Below are positions 16,422-25,085 of a stretch of 64,000 nt of DNA, piece after piece. The stretch comes from an uncultured bacterium (GTDB taxonomy: Bacteria; Bipolaricaulota; Bipolaricaulia; UBA7950; UBA9294), in contig CAIOGO010000021.1 of NCBI GenBank assembly GCA_903857865.1, positions 1-64,000 of the forward strand, given 5' to 3'. The notes below the pieces were generated by a model. It did no database searches. It was not told where the DNA came from and worked only from the letters and a program-made list of their open reading frames with translations. The translations under genes were made by a program, and so were the position numbers. Each line of letters opens with the position of its first letter. The stretch's first letter is position 1.

Positions 16422-16451
16422 ATTCTACGAGGGAGACGTTCGGCTCTCCAA
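16422..16451 (-). promoter_or_regulatory. Promoter for ruvB, probably giving a leaderless mRNA
   Basis: TTGGAG (16451-16446), 18 bases, then TAGAAT (16427-16422) on the minus strand. The expected start near 16415 is 3 bases before the ruvB ATG. Confidence 0.5.
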
Positions 16452-16509
16452 CTCGCGGGTGCGATTTCGAGGAGGGCGCAGTACGATCGCAGCGGAGCGT
16501 GAGAGGTCC

Positions 16510-17427
16510 ATGACGCGTGACGTGGTCACCATCGGGACGTTCGACGGAGTGCATTGCGGACACCAGCGCGTGCTCACCGCAGCCCGCGCAACAACCGTTG
16601 CGCACGGCGGGAAGTGCATCGCGTACACGTTCGACGTCCCGCCGCGCGCCATCACCGGGGAAGAGGAGCCGCGCCTGCTCCTCCCTCCATCGACGAAGCG
16701 CCTCCTGCTCAAGAGGTGGGTCGACCGAGTCCTCGAAGCCCCGTTCCACAAGCTGCGCGAACTCGGACCGAGAGCCTTCGTCAGCGAGGTGCTGGTCGGC
16801 GAGTTGGCGGCGGGAGCCATCGTCGTCGGGGAGTCGTTCCGGTTCGGCCGAGGCCGAACGGGCGACGTCTCCGTTCTCGCCAAGCTCGCCGACGACGCGG
16901 GCCTGGGACTCACCGTGGTCCCCGCCCTCACGATCGGCGAGGAACCAGTCAGCAGCACGCGGATCCGTCGCCTCCTGCAGGCAGGCGACATTCCCCAGGC
17001 AGCGTCCCTTCTCGGCCGGCCTCCCCTTCTCCTCGGCACGGTCGTGTCGGGCGACGGAATCGGCCGCACGCTCGGCTTTCCCACCGCGAACCTGGGTCTC
17101 GATCCACGCGTCTTGCTCCCACGGCACGGAATCTACCTTTCCCGCGCATTCGGCGCCGGCATCCGCTCGGAGGCCCTAACCTACGTCGGCTCCCGCCCGA
17201 CAGTGTCCGAGTCTCCCGTGCGTTGCGAGGTCCACTTGTTCGAGGACCCTCGCCGTGACGTTCGGGGTGAGACGATCGAGGTGCACCTCCACGCCTTTCT
17301 CCGGGCCGACCGTGCGTTCGCCACGCTGGGTGATCTCCGCCGACAGATGACCCACGACCTCGAAGCGGCGAGACTCGCGGCAGACGCCTTTCCTGACCGC
17401 AGCGACCCGGAACCGTTCGGCGGTTGA
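16510..17427 (+). CDS. ribF: Bifunctional riboflavin kinase/FAD synthetase
   Basis: The 305-residue protein has an FAD synthetase domain (about 1-150: TIGTFDGVHCGHQRVL, EPVSSTRIRRLLQAGD) followed by a riboflavin kinase domain (about 165-290: GIGRTLGFPTANL, and the Glu-containing DVRGETIEVHLHAFLR). It converts riboflavin to FMN and then FAD. The ATG at 16510 has GAGAGG upstream. It is divergent from ruvB and followed by tsaB. Confidence 0.94.
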   Translation: MTRDVVTIGTFDGVHCGHQRVLTAARATTVAHGGKCIAYTFDVPPRAITGEEEPRLLLPPSTKRLLLKRWVDRVLEAPFHKLRELGPRAFVSEVLVGELAAGAIVVGESFRFGRGRTGDVSVLAKLADDAGLGLTVVPALTIGEEPVSSTRIRRLLQAGDIPQAASLLGRPPLLLGTVVSGDGIGRTLGFPTANLGLDPRVLLPRHGIYLSRAFGAGIRSEALTYVGSRPTVSESPVRCEVHLFEDPRRDVRGETIEVHLHAFLRADRAFATLGDLRRQMTHDLEAARLAADAFPDRSDPEPFGG

Positions 17428-17452
17428 AACGTCGCCGCGGCTCACCTACCAT
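17424..17452 (+). promoter_or_regulatory. Promoter for tsaB, probably giving a leaderless mRNA
   Basis: TTGAAA (17424-17429), 17 bases, TACCAT (17447-17452). The expected start near 17459 lies 3 bases before the tsaB ATG, and there is no Shine-Dalgarno sequence between them. The -35 overlaps the ribF stop codon. Confidence 0.5.
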
Positions 17453-17461
17453 AGCAGCGGC

Positions 17462-18103
17462 ATGCTGGTTCTCGGCTTGGATACGTCGGAGTCACCGGGC
17501 AGTGTCGCTCTTCTCGAAGAGGCGAATCTCGCGGTCGAGCGCGTGCTGCCTGAGCCTTTGCGGCATGCGGAGTGTCTTCTCCCGACGGTAGAAGCGCTCC
17601 TCGCGGAGTGCGGCCGCACGCGGGATGACGTCGGACGAATCTGCGTGAACCTCGGGCCCGGATCCTTCACGGGCCTTCGGATCGGCCTGGCGACGGCAAA
17701 GGGCATGAGCCAGGCGCGGAGAATCGCCCTGGTCGGCGTTGACGGTACGGTGGCGTATCGCCAGCGTGCCGCCGGGGAGCGACGCATCTGCGTCGCGATC
17801 GCCAGCCGACGGGATCTTGTGTACGCGCGCTGGTTCTCCGGCGAGCAGCCGCGGAGTGAGACGGTCATGCTGCACGAGGCGGACCTTGTGGAACGGCTTC
17901 GCGCAGAGAAGCGCCCGCTGTGCGTGATCGGGAGCGCGGCTCGTCGGCTCGTCGACCACATGGCCGACTCGTCGTGCGTGGTTCTCGGACCTGCGGAGGC
18001 CTTGGAACCTTCGGCGCTCGCTGTGGCGAGGATTGGCGCCCTGCTCCGCGAGGGCCGGCTGCACGAGCTGGAGCCGACGTACGTGGAGCCGATCTTGGCG
18101 TAG
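17462..18103 (+). CDS. tsaB: tRNA threonylcarbamoyladenosine biosynthesis protein TsaB
   Basis: The 213-residue protein is a TsaB-type ASKHA scaffold: VLGLDTSESPGSVALL at the N-terminus, HAECLLPTVEALL and NLGPGSFTGLRIGLATAKG. It works with TsaD and TsaE to make t6A37 in tRNA, the substrate that MtaB (encoded 13 kb upstream) then methylthiolates. The ATG at 17462 has no ribosome-binding site and sits just after a promoter. Confidence 0.94.
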   Translation: MLVLGLDTSESPGSVALLEEANLAVERVLPEPLRHAECLLPTVEALLAECGRTRDDVGRICVNLGPGSFTGLRIGLATAKGMSQARRIALVGVDGTVAYRQRAAGERRICVAIASRRDLVYARWFSGEQPRSETVMLHEADLVERLRAEKRPLCVIGSAARRLVDHMADSSCVVLGPAEALEPSALAVARIGALLREGRLHELEPTYVEPILA

Positions 18104-18128
18104 ATGTGAGAACGAGAGGTGAGTGGAG

Positions 18129-18320
18129 ATGTCGAGAGTCTGCAGTGTTTGTGGCAAGCGCCCCCTCGCGGGGAACATGGTGAGCCACTCGATGAGGCAC
18201 ACGCGGCGCGTCCGTGCCCCCAACCTCCAGCGAGTTCACGCGATCGTCGAGGGACGGCGGGCGTGGATTCGCGTGTGCACGCGGTGCATCAAGTCCGGAC
18301 ACGTAACGAAGGCTGCGTAG
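18129..18320 (+). CDS. rpmB: 50S ribosomal protein L28
   Basis: The 63-residue protein has the L28 pattern: SRVCSVCGKRPLAGNMVSHS at the N-terminus, RRVRAPNLQRV, and a second Cys pair (RVCTRCIKSG). The four Cys residues make this the zinc-binding form. ATG 18129 is preferred because GAGGTGA lies 6 bases upstream; the in-frame GTG at 18123 overlaps that site. Confidence 0.95.
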   Translation: MSRVCSVCGKRPLAGNMVSHSMRHTRRVRAPNLQRVHAIVEGRRAWIRVCTRCIKSGHVTKAA

Positions 18321-18346
18321 CGCGGCAAGCCGAAGAAGGGAGCCCG

Positions 18347-18769
18347 TTGAACGAGAAGGTCACGCTGTTCGGCGAGGTGGTCTCGACCGGCGGTGAGGAC
18401 ATCGAGGTCCGTCTCGATACCGATGAGCTTGCCATCCTCCACGATGGCAGCGAGCAGTCCCCACACGTCGGATACCGCGGCGAGTTCACCGTGGAAGGTC
18501 GTTCGCCCGACGGGCGAACGGTCGTCTCCCCAGCTCGGCCGACGGCCAGCGCAGAGGATTCGACGGCGTTTGACCTTGAGTTCGACCGCTTACATAGCGC
18601 GCTTGCCGGGCGTCGGGCCGGCCAGCGATCGCGAGATCCAAGTCCTACCACACCTTCCCTGCAGGAGGAGCAAATCCGCGGCTGGGTGGACCGAGCGGGA
18701 ACCGCACTTGGCCAACTGCGGAAGCATCGCGCGAAGCGATTGAGCGAGCAAGTCAACGACGAATCCTAG
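18347..18769 (+). CDS. Uncharacterised small protein between rpmB and the kor operon
   Basis: I do not recognise this 140-residue protein. The likely start is TTG at 18347, with GGGAG five bases upstream; there is no suitable ATG. The N-terminal 60 residues look like a small beta-barrel (KVTLFGEVVSTGGEDIEV ... GYRGEFTVEG), and the C-terminal part is charged and helical (QEEQIRGWVDRAGTALGQL). It ends 8 bases before the ferredoxin gene, so it may belong to either operon. The calling of this frame is supported by spacing, not homology. Confidence 0.55.
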   Translation: MNEKVTLFGEVVSTGGEDIEVRLDTDELAILHDGSEQSPHVGYRGEFTVEGRSPDGRTVVSPARPTASAEDSTAFDLEFDRLHSALAGRRAGQRSRDPSPTTPSLQEEQIRGWVDRAGTALGQLRKHRAKRLSEQVNDES

Positions 18770-18777
18770 GAGGTTTC

Positions 18778-19002
18778 ATGCCCCGCGGAGTTGTGGTCGT
18801 CGACGGCGAGCGCTGCAAGGGGTGCGGGCTGTGCATCGCCGCCTGCCCGCAGAAGGTCCTGGCCTCTTCCGGCACTCTCAACAACAGCGGCTACGACGTC
18901 GTTCACATGAAGAATCCAGACGCCTGCGTCGGGTGCGCCTTCTGCGCCCTCACGTGCCCGGACATCGCGCTTTCGGTCTATCGAGAGAAGACGTCGGCCT
19001 AA
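18778..19002 (+). CDS. korD: 4Fe-4S ferredoxin, delta subunit of 2-oxoacid:ferredoxin oxidoreductase
   Basis: The 74-residue protein has two 4Fe-4S motifs: CKGCGLCIAACP and CVGCAFCALTCP. It is the electron-carrying delta subunit of a KorDABC-type enzyme, in which this subunit gene comes first. AGGAGG lies 4 bases before the ATG. The alpha subunit gene starts 9 bases later. Confidence 0.92.
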   Translation: MPRGVVVVDGERCKGCGLCIAACPQKVLASSGTLNNSGYDVVHMKNPDACVGCAFCALTCPDIALSVYREKTSA

Positions 19003-19011
19003 GGAGTTGAC

Positions 19012-20067
19012 ATGCGAGAACGCTACCTCTTGCGCGGAAACGAGGCCATCGCGGAGTCGGCCATCCGCGCCGGTTGCCAGTGCTACTTCGCCTATCCCAT
19101 CACTCCCCAGGGCGAACTCGTCGAGCACATGGCGCACAACATGCCCCGCCTCGGACGAACGTTCATCCAGGCGGAGAGCGAAGTGGCAGCCATCAACATG
19201 GTGTACGGAGCGGCGGCGGCCGGAGTGCGCACGATGACGTCGTCCTCCTCGCCGGGGATCTCGCTCAAGCAGGAGGGGATCTCGTATCTCGCCGGAGCGA
19301 ACCTGCCCGCCGTCATCGTCAACGTCGTTCGCGGCGGACCCGGCCTCGGCAACATCGCGCCGTCGCAGTGCGACTACTTCCAGGCCGTCAAGGGGGGTGG
19401 GCACGGCGACTACCACATGATCGTCCTCGGTCCGTCGACCGTACCGGAGGCGGGAGAACTGACGATGCTCGCCTTCGATCTGGCCGACCGCTATCGAACC
19501 CCAGTCATGATCCTAGCCGACGGACTGCTCGGACAGATGATGGAGCCGGTAGAGCTGCCCGCGCCGATCGACATGGCGAGCCTCCCGGCCAAAGAGTGGG
19601 CCGCGACCGGCGCGCGAGGACGGGAACCCAACATCATCCTGAGCTTCGACCTCTCCCCCGACAACTTGAAGAAGATGAACCTCGCGCTTCAGGCCAAGTA
19701 CGCGGAGATCCGCAAGAACGAGGTTCGCTACGAGGAGGCGGAGACGGAGGACGCGGACATTGTCATCGTCGCCTATGGGAGCACCGCGCGAATCGCGAAG
19801 ACCGTCGTCCGCATGGCGCGAGCGGAAGGGATACGCCTCGGTCTGTTCCGTCCGATCACCCTGTGGCCCTACCCGTACGAGCCGTTGCGCGCGCTCGCCG
19901 ACCGGGTCGATACCGTGCTGACCGTCGAGATGAGCGCGGGGCAGATGTGGGAAGACGTCCGCCTCGCCGTGGCCGAGCGCGCGAACACCCCATTCTACGG
20001 CGAGATGGGCGGCATCGTCCCCACGCCCAAGGAGATCCTGACCGAGGTGAGAAAGCATGCCCGTTGA
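19012..20067 (+). CDS. korA: 2-oxoacid:ferredoxin oxidoreductase subunit alpha (KorA/VorB-type)
   Basis: The 351-residue protein starts LLRGNEAIAESAIRAGCQCY, then YPITPQGELVEHMA, typical of the alpha subunit (pyrimidine and domain II) that pairs with the beta subunit's TPP site. These enzymes oxidatively decarboxylate 2-oxoglutarate or branched-chain 2-oxoacids to acyl-CoA with ferredoxin, or run in reverse to fix CO2. Substrate choice cannot be read from the sequence. The ribosome-binding site is AAGGAG. It overlaps korB by 11 bases. Confidence 0.92.
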   Translation: MRERYLLRGNEAIAESAIRAGCQCYFAYPITPQGELVEHMAHNMPRLGRTFIQAESEVAAINMVYGAAAAGVRTMTSSSSPGISLKQEGISYLAGANLPAVIVNVVRGGPGLGNIAPSQCDYFQAVKGGGHGDYHMIVLGPSTVPEAGELTMLAFDLADRYRTPVMILADGLLGQMMEPVELPAPIDMASLPAKEWAATGARGREPNIILSFDLSPDNLKKMNLALQAKYAEIRKNEVRYEEAETEDADIVIVAYGSTARIAKTVVRMARAEGIRLGLFRPITLWPYPYEPLRALADRVDTVLTVEMSAGQMWEDVRLAVAERANTPFYGEMGGIVPTPKEILTEVRKHAR

Positions 20068-20818
20068 CATCGCCCGCATGACGAAGGTCTTCGGTCGGCC
20101 GGAGAGCCTGACCCAGGCTCGCTCCACGTATTGCCCCGGATGCCACCACGGAATCATCACGCGGATCATCGGCCAGACGATCGATGAGCTCGGCATCGCG
20201 GAGCGCACGATCGGCATCGCGCCCGTCGGCTGTTCGGTTTTCGCGTACCTGTGGTACCGCTGCGACGCTCTCCAGGCGGCTCACGGTCGCGCAAGCGCCG
20301 TCGCCACGGGCCTGAAGAGGGCGCGACCCGATCTCGTCGTGTTCTCCTATCAGGGAGACGGCGACTTTGCGAGCATCGGGACGGCCGAATCGATCCACGC
20401 CGCGAACCGCGGCGAGAACATCACGGTCATCTTCGTCAACAACCAGATCTACGGCATGACCGGCGGCGAGATGGCCCCGACAACGCTCGTCGGCCAGCAC
20501 ACGGCGACGACGCCTGACGGCAGAGACCCCGCCACGACCGGGTATCCAATCCGCTTCTCGGAACTCATCGCGCAACTCGATGCCCCCGTCTACGTGACGC
20601 GCCAGGCCTTGTACGACACACGCCGGATCATGGACTGCACCAAGGCTGTGAAGAAGGCCTTCCAGAACCAGGTGGAAGGGAGGGGGTACTCGCTGGTCGA
20701 GATCCTGGCGACGTGCCCGACGAACTGGCATATGTCGCCCATCCAATCCAACCAGCACGTGGCCGACACGGTGACGAAAGTGTTCCCGCTCGGCGATCTC
20801 GTGAACAGGGGGGCATGA
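20057..20818 (+). CDS. korB: 2-oxoacid:ferredoxin oxidoreductase subunit beta (TPP-binding)
   Basis: The 253-residue protein has the TPP-binding motif GDGDFASIGTAESIHAANRG ending in the NN of VIFVNNQIYG. YCPGCHHGII near the N-terminus is typical of the beta subunit. It binds thiamine diphosphate and carries out the decarboxylation step. The start overlaps korA and the end overlaps korC, so the whole complex is translated as a unit. Confidence 0.94.
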   Translation: MPVDIARMTKVFGRPESLTQARSTYCPGCHHGIITRIIGQTIDELGIAERTIGIAPVGCSVFAYLWYRCDALQAAHGRASAVATGLKRARPDLVVFSYQGDGDFASIGTAESIHAANRGENITVIFVNNQIYGMTGGEMAPTTLVGQHTATTPDGRDPATTGYPIRFSELIAQLDAPVYVTRQALYDTRRIMDCTKAVKKAFQNQVEGRGYSLVEILATCPTNWHMSPIQSNQHVADTVTKVFPLGDLVNRGA

Positions 20819-21357
20819 TGGAGCGTTCGGTGGTCATCGCCGGATTCGGCGGACAGGGCGTGATCCTCGCGGGGAAGATCCTCGCTCAGGCGGGAATGAC
20901 CCACGGCCTCGAAGTCACGTGGCTCCCCTCGTACGGCCCGGAGATGCGCGGCGGGACCGCGAACTGCACCGTCGTCCTCTCCGACGAGCCGGTCGGCTCG
21001 CCGATCGTCGACGAGCCCAGCGCGGTGATCGCGCTCAACTTGCCTTCGCTCGACAAGTTCGAGCCGACGGTTGCGGCGGCGGGAGTCCTCATCGTCAATC
21101 AGTCGCTCATCGGGCGCGCCGCGAAACGGAGCGACATCCATGTCTACGCCGTGCCGATCAACGAGATCGCAACCCGCGTGGGGAATCCGCGAACGGTCAA
21201 CATGGTTGCGCTCGGCGCCTACCTCAAAGCCACGCGCGTCGTGCCCCTGGACGTCGTGAAACGCGTCATGGCCGAAGCGATGCGCGACGGGGGAAAAGAG
21301 AAGCTCATCGCTGTCAACGAGAAGGCGCTCGACGAAGGGTACGCGGCCATCCCGTAG
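20818..21357 (+). CDS. korC: 2-oxoacid:ferredoxin oxidoreductase subunit gamma
   Basis: The 179-residue protein opens with [19 protein letters not shown], the gamma-subunit signature, followed by [20 protein letters not shown]. It binds CoA and completes the four-gene complex with KorD, A and B. ATG 20818 has the G-run four bases upstream; ATG 20815 directly before it is also possible. It ends convergently with the GH13 gene, 34 bases apart. Confidence 0.93.
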   Translation: MERSVVIAGFGGQGVILAGKILAQAGMTHGLEVTWLPSYGPEMRGGTANCTVVLSDEPVGSPIVDEPSAVIALNLPSLDKFEPTVAAAGVLIVNQSLIGRAAKRSDIHVYAVPINEIATRVGNPRTVNMVALGAYLKATRVVPLDVVKRVMAEAMRDGGKEKLIAVNEKALDEGYAAIP

Positions 21358-21391
21358 GGCGAAGGTGCCGGCAGAGGGACGGTCGTTCCAC

Positions 21392-23374
21392 CTAGGCGCG
21401 GTCGGTACTCCCACCGCTTCTCGTGAGCACGAGGCACTCCCACGGTGCAAGCTCAACCTGCAGGATTCCGTCCCGGATCTCGCACGGCCGGCCGTTCATT
21501 CGGTCGATCGCCGGTCCATCGGGAAACGGGAGATGCTCCACGCGAGCCATTACGCGTTGGCCGGATGAGTTGCCGACGACGGCAACCGCGTCACCCGCAT
21601 CCGCGCGCACGTAGCCAATCACGTCGCCAGGGCTGGCGTGGGCAAGGGAAAACGACGCCGGATCCTGCGCGGTGACGAGATCAAGGAACTCGCCGCGCAC
21701 GTCGACGCTCCGCCGAACCGCATCGAGAGCGCGGGACTCGCGGCTCCAATCGTAGGCCCACGGCGCGTACAGCGGAAGCTCGTCGGCCGGGTACAGGGCA
21801 AGCTCCCCGGCCGAGAAATCGAGACCCGTATTCACAGGTTGCGTCTCGCCGAGCTCGAACCCACCGTGCACGAAGGGGACCGCGGGAAGGAAGCACCCGA
21901 AGACCCAGGCGAACTGGGATCGCGCCATCCCGCCGGGCCTCGCGGCGCAACGCGGCGTGTTGTGAGTCTCTGGAGTTGCAAGGAATGGCAGCGGGATTCG
22001 GGTTCGCGCGAGCTCCGGCAGGACATCGGATCGGAGCCGATCGGGCCGGTGTACCGCCCACCAGTAGCTCCCGATCGCCGCGTTGTACCCTTCTTTGCGT
22101 GAGTCGTCTCGCAAAGAGAAGTCCTCGTCCCAGAACGCGAAGTCCGCGCGCGCCTGTCGTGTCTCCTCGATGATCCGGTGTTTGAGTTCGCGAGGCAGAG
22201 CATGTCCCATGTCGATCATGGCGCCATCGATTCCGTACTCCCACACGTAGTGGGGAAGGATTCCCGCGATGCGGTCCCAAAGCGCGGGGACCGCGAGCTC
22301 CGGCGTTGCGAGCCGGACGTCGTACATCCGCACCGTGTTGTACGCGATGTAGTCGAACTCCGAATGTCCGTAGAGCCTAAGGTACGTGACGTCCGACCAC
22401 GGAGGTTGCGTATCGTCGGGCGGCCAGTCGGCGAACGCCCCCGGTACTCGCGCCTCCCGACGGTCTCCCGTCATGCCGAGGAAACGGACACCGTCTGTCC
22501 GGACCCCCTCTCCTACCGGGGCGGGCACGAACAGGCCGCGGTACTCCGCGTGAGGCGGAGGTAGGTCGCAGAAGCTGCCGTTTGCGACCTGCTCCTTGAT
22601 GCGTGCCAGCTCCCCGGCGGAGAACACCGGGCTCCCGTACAGCGATTCGTCCGCGCTCCCCGGGGGCCGATCCCCGACCTCGGACCGGATCCAGTAGAAC
22701 CAGTCGGGGTGCTGCGGGACCCAGGCGGAGTCCTTCGCCGCGGTGCGGAATACGAACTCGACGACGACCCGGATTCCCAGTCGGTGTGCCGCTTCGACGA
22801 ACGCCCGAAACTCTAGATCGACTCCCAAACCGAGGAGGGGTTCGGACAGCGTCTCGTCGAGGCTGTACGGATCGCGGATCGCGTACGGCGACCCCAGGGA
22901 TCCCTTGCGGCCATCGAGGCCGATGGAGGCAATGGGAAGGAGGTGCACGACGTTGCAGCCGAGGCTGCGCAGGTACGGGAGCAGTGCGATGGCTTTGAGG
23001 AACGTGCCCGTCTCCCGCGGCCGGCCGGGAGTCTGAGCAAGAGCGCCATCTCCATCGTGATCGAACGCAGCGGCGGAGCGAACGAAGGCGTTGTAGACGA
23101 TCGAACGCCGCGTCCACTCGCCTGCCTCCCCTTCGGGACAGTCCTCACGCGGCGAGCGCAGCACTCGGGCGACGGCCTCCCGCCAGAAGTCGACCGCATC
23201 GGTCTCCACGACGCCCGTCCCCCGCCCGTACGGGTCGACCCACAACTGGGGCACCCGATAGGGAGTCGAGGTCCGCGTCCTCTTCATCCTCCCCAGCCGT
23301 TCCGCGACGCGCCGCAACGCGGCCGCCTCGCTCCCCTGCTCCCCCCACGATGCCTCCGGCCCCTTCCCCCGCAT
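21392..23374 (-). CDS. GH13 alpha-amylase-family glycosyl hydrolase
   Basis: The 660-residue protein has a GH13 TIM barrel: LPYLRSLGCNVVHLLPIASI (strand 2), LGIRVVVEFVFRTAAKDSAW (strand 3), YGIDGAMIDMGHALP (strand 4, with the nucleophile Asp), AFWDEDFSLRDDSR (acid/base Glu), TPETHNTPR (strand 7) and a C-terminal beta domain. It probably acts on alpha-glucans such as glycogen or maltodextrins. The normally near-invariant Arg two residues before the nucleophile is Met. ATG 23374 has GGGAGGGG four bases upstream; a GTG at 23419 is possible. It lies downstream of glgA on the same strand. Confidence 0.85.
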   Translation of the reverse strand: MRGKGPEASWGEQGSEAAALRRVAERLGRMKRTRTSTPYRVPQLWVDPYGRGTGVVETDAVDFWREAVARVLRSPREDCPEGEAGEWTRRSIVYNAFVRSAAAFDHDGDGALAQTPGRPRETGTFLKAIALLPYLRSLGCNVVHLLPIASIGLDGRKGSLGSPYAIRDPYSLDETLSEPLLGLGVDLEFRAFVEAAHRLGIRVVVEFVFRTAAKDSAWVPQHPDWFYWIRSEVGDRPPGSADESLYGSPVFSAGELARIKEQVANGSFCDLPPPHAEYRGLFVPAPVGEGVRTDGVRFLGMTGDRREARVPGAFADWPPDDTQPPWSDVTYLRLYGHSEFDYIAYNTVRMYDVRLATPELAVPALWDRIAGILPHYVWEYGIDGAMIDMGHALPRELKHRIIEETRQARADFAFWDEDFSLRDDSRKEGYNAAIGSYWWAVHRPDRLRSDVLPELARTRIPLPFLATPETHNTPRCAARPGGMARSQFAWVFGCFLPAVPFVHGGFELGETQPVNTGLDFSAGELALYPADELPLYAPWAYDWSRESRALDAVRRSVDVRGEFLDLVTAQDPASFSLAHASPGDVIGYVRADAGDAVAVVGNSSGQRVMARVEHLPFPDGPAIDRMNGRPCEIRDGILQVELAPWECLVLTRSGGSTDRA

Positions 23375-23527
23375 GCGTCCCCTCCCAGGCTGTCCGATGT
23401 GCGGGGCTCTCTCCGCCACTCAGGAAGCGGTCCCCGCCCCTAGCGCCCCCCAGGACCCCTGAAGTTCTTGCAGCGCGGGAAGCCTGGTTCCTGGCTGGGG
23501 ACCCGAGATGCAACGCGATGGACGGCG

Positions 23528-24952
23528 CTAGCGAACGAGCTTGCGGTACAGACCGCGGTACGTCTTCGCCGATCCCTCCCAAGACAAGTCCTGCCCCATG
23601 CCACGCTGCTGGATGTCCCGCCACGCGCGAGGATCGTCGCGATAGAGGCTCACCGCCCGCGTCACCGCGTCCAACATCCCCTCGGCCGTGTAGGTCTCAA
23701 AGGCGAACCCGTTCGCGCGCCGCTTGTCATGGGCGACATCGACCACCGTGTCGCGCAGGCCGCCGGTGGCGCGAACGACGGGAACCGTTCCGTAGCGCAG
23801 GGAGTACAACTGGTTCAACCCGCAGGGTTCAAAGCGCGAAGGCATGAGGAAGATGTCCGCCGCCGCCTCGATTCGATGCGCCCACTCCTCCGAGAAGGTG
23901 ATGAGGGCTCCGACCCGGCCGCGGTGTCGCTCGGCGGCGTCGCGGAAGAAGCGCTCGTACTCCGGCGCGCCGGTGCCGAGGACGACAAACTGCACCCCCA
24001 GGTCGAGAAGCCGGTCGAAGGCTGGCAGGATGAGGTCGAACCCCTTCTGCTCCGCAAGCCGGGAAATCGCGCCGACCAGTGGGGCGCGCGGATCCTCGGC
24101 CATGCCGAGCTCCTTCTGCAGACCCTCCTTGTTCTTCGCCTTGCCCGCGAGGTTGCGCCGCGTGTACGTCGTCCACAAGAGGGGGTCGTGCGCCGGATCC
24201 CACACCGCCGTGTCGATGCCGTTCAGGACGCCGTAGAGATCGTCTTTGCGCGTCCGAAGCTCCCCTTCCAACCCGTCCCCTGCATCGAGGATCTCCTTGG
24301 CATAGGTTGGCGACACCGTGTTCACGAGGTCGGCCGACAGGATTCCCCCGCGCAGCAGGTTCACCTGGTCGCCCCGCACGTACGGTTCGAGCGCCTTGCC
24401 GGAGAGACCGATCGCTCCCGCCAGGCTTTGCGGGAACGCCCCTTGGTAGGCCAGATTGTGAATCGTGAGGATCGTCTTCGCCTCTTTCGAGCGAGACATC
24501 CCGAGCGACCGGACAAGCGCGGGGATGAGCGCCGTGTGCCAGTCGTTCGCGTGGATGATGTCCGGCGTCCACCCGAGAGCCTCGCACAGTTCGAGCGCCC
24601 CGCGAGAGAGGAACGTAAACCGTTCGAGCGCGTCCGGGTACTCGCTTCCTTCCCCGTAGATCGCGGGACGATCGAAGTACGGATCGTTTCCCAGGAAGTA
24701 GATCGGCACGCTGCACTCGGGCAGCACCCCTCGATAGGCCACGCAATCCTTCAACTGACCCGCGACCGGAACCGCAAAGCGCGCTGCTTCATGAAGATCC
24801 GTCTTCCCCGCGACGGAACGGTGTTTCGGCATGACCACGAGGACCTCGACTCCAAGGGAAGCGAGGGCCCTCGGTAGAGCAAGAGCTACATCCGCCAGCC
24901 CGCCCGTTTTGGCAAACGGGGCGACCTCGGCGGCAACGAACAAGATGCGCAT
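23528..24952 (-). CDS. glgA: Glycogen synthase (GT5)
   Basis: The 474-residue protein starts MRILFVAAEVAPFAKTGGLA, the GT5 ADP-glucose binding KxGGL motif. ILTIHNLAYQG, LLRGGILSADLVNTVSPTYA and the C-terminal LMPSRFEPCGLNQLYSLRYG complete the family. It extends alpha-1,4-glucans from an NDP-glucose donor. The ATG at 24952 has AGAGGTGAGGG upstream. The GH13 gene follows on the same strand and galT is divergent, so the three form a glucan/galactose cluster. Confidence 0.95.
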   Translation of the reverse strand: MRILFVAAEVAPFAKTGGLADVALALPRALASLGVEVLVVMPKHRSVAGKTDLHEAARFAVPVAGQLKDCVAYRGVLPECSVPIYFLGNDPYFDRPAIYGEGSEYPDALERFTFLSRGALELCEALGWTPDIIHANDWHTALIPALVRSLGMSRSKEAKTILTIHNLAYQGAFPQSLAGAIGLSGKALEPYVRGDQVNLLRGGILSADLVNTVSPTYAKEILDAGDGLEGELRTRKDDLYGVLNGIDTAVWDPAHDPLLWTTYTRRNLAGKAKNKEGLQKELGMAEDPRAPLVGAISRLAEQKGFDLILPAFDRLLDLGVQFVVLGTGAPEYERFFRDAAERHRGRVGALITFSEEWAHRIEAAADIFLMPSRFEPCGLNQLYSLRYGTVPVVRATGGLRDTVVDVAHDKRRANGFAFETYTAEGMLDAVTRAVSLYRDDPRAWRDIQQRGMGQDLSWEGSAKTYRGLYRKLVR

Positions 24953-24971
24953 TCCCTCACCTCTAGGAGGG

Positions 24972-25000
24972 AGTATGGGCACCGGGTGGGGGAGCGTCAA
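24972..25000 (-). promoter_or_regulatory. Promoter for glgA
   Basis: TTGACG (25000-24995), 17 bases, CATACT (24977-24972) on the minus strand; short leader containing the glgA ribosome-binding site. Confidence 0.5.
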
Positions 25001-25020
25001 CCAAGCTCGGTGCTCCCGAC

Positions 25021-25049
25021 GTGAGGCACGCCCCGCACCGCGATACAAT
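25021..25049 (+). promoter_or_regulatory. Candidate promoter for galT
   Basis: TACAAT at 25044-25049 is a good -10; the -35 17 bases upstream (GTGAGG) is weak. Divergent from the glgA promoter 21 bases away. Confidence 0.35.
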
Positions 25050-25085
25050 CACCTCAAACACTCGAACGGAAACGAAGGGATGGCC

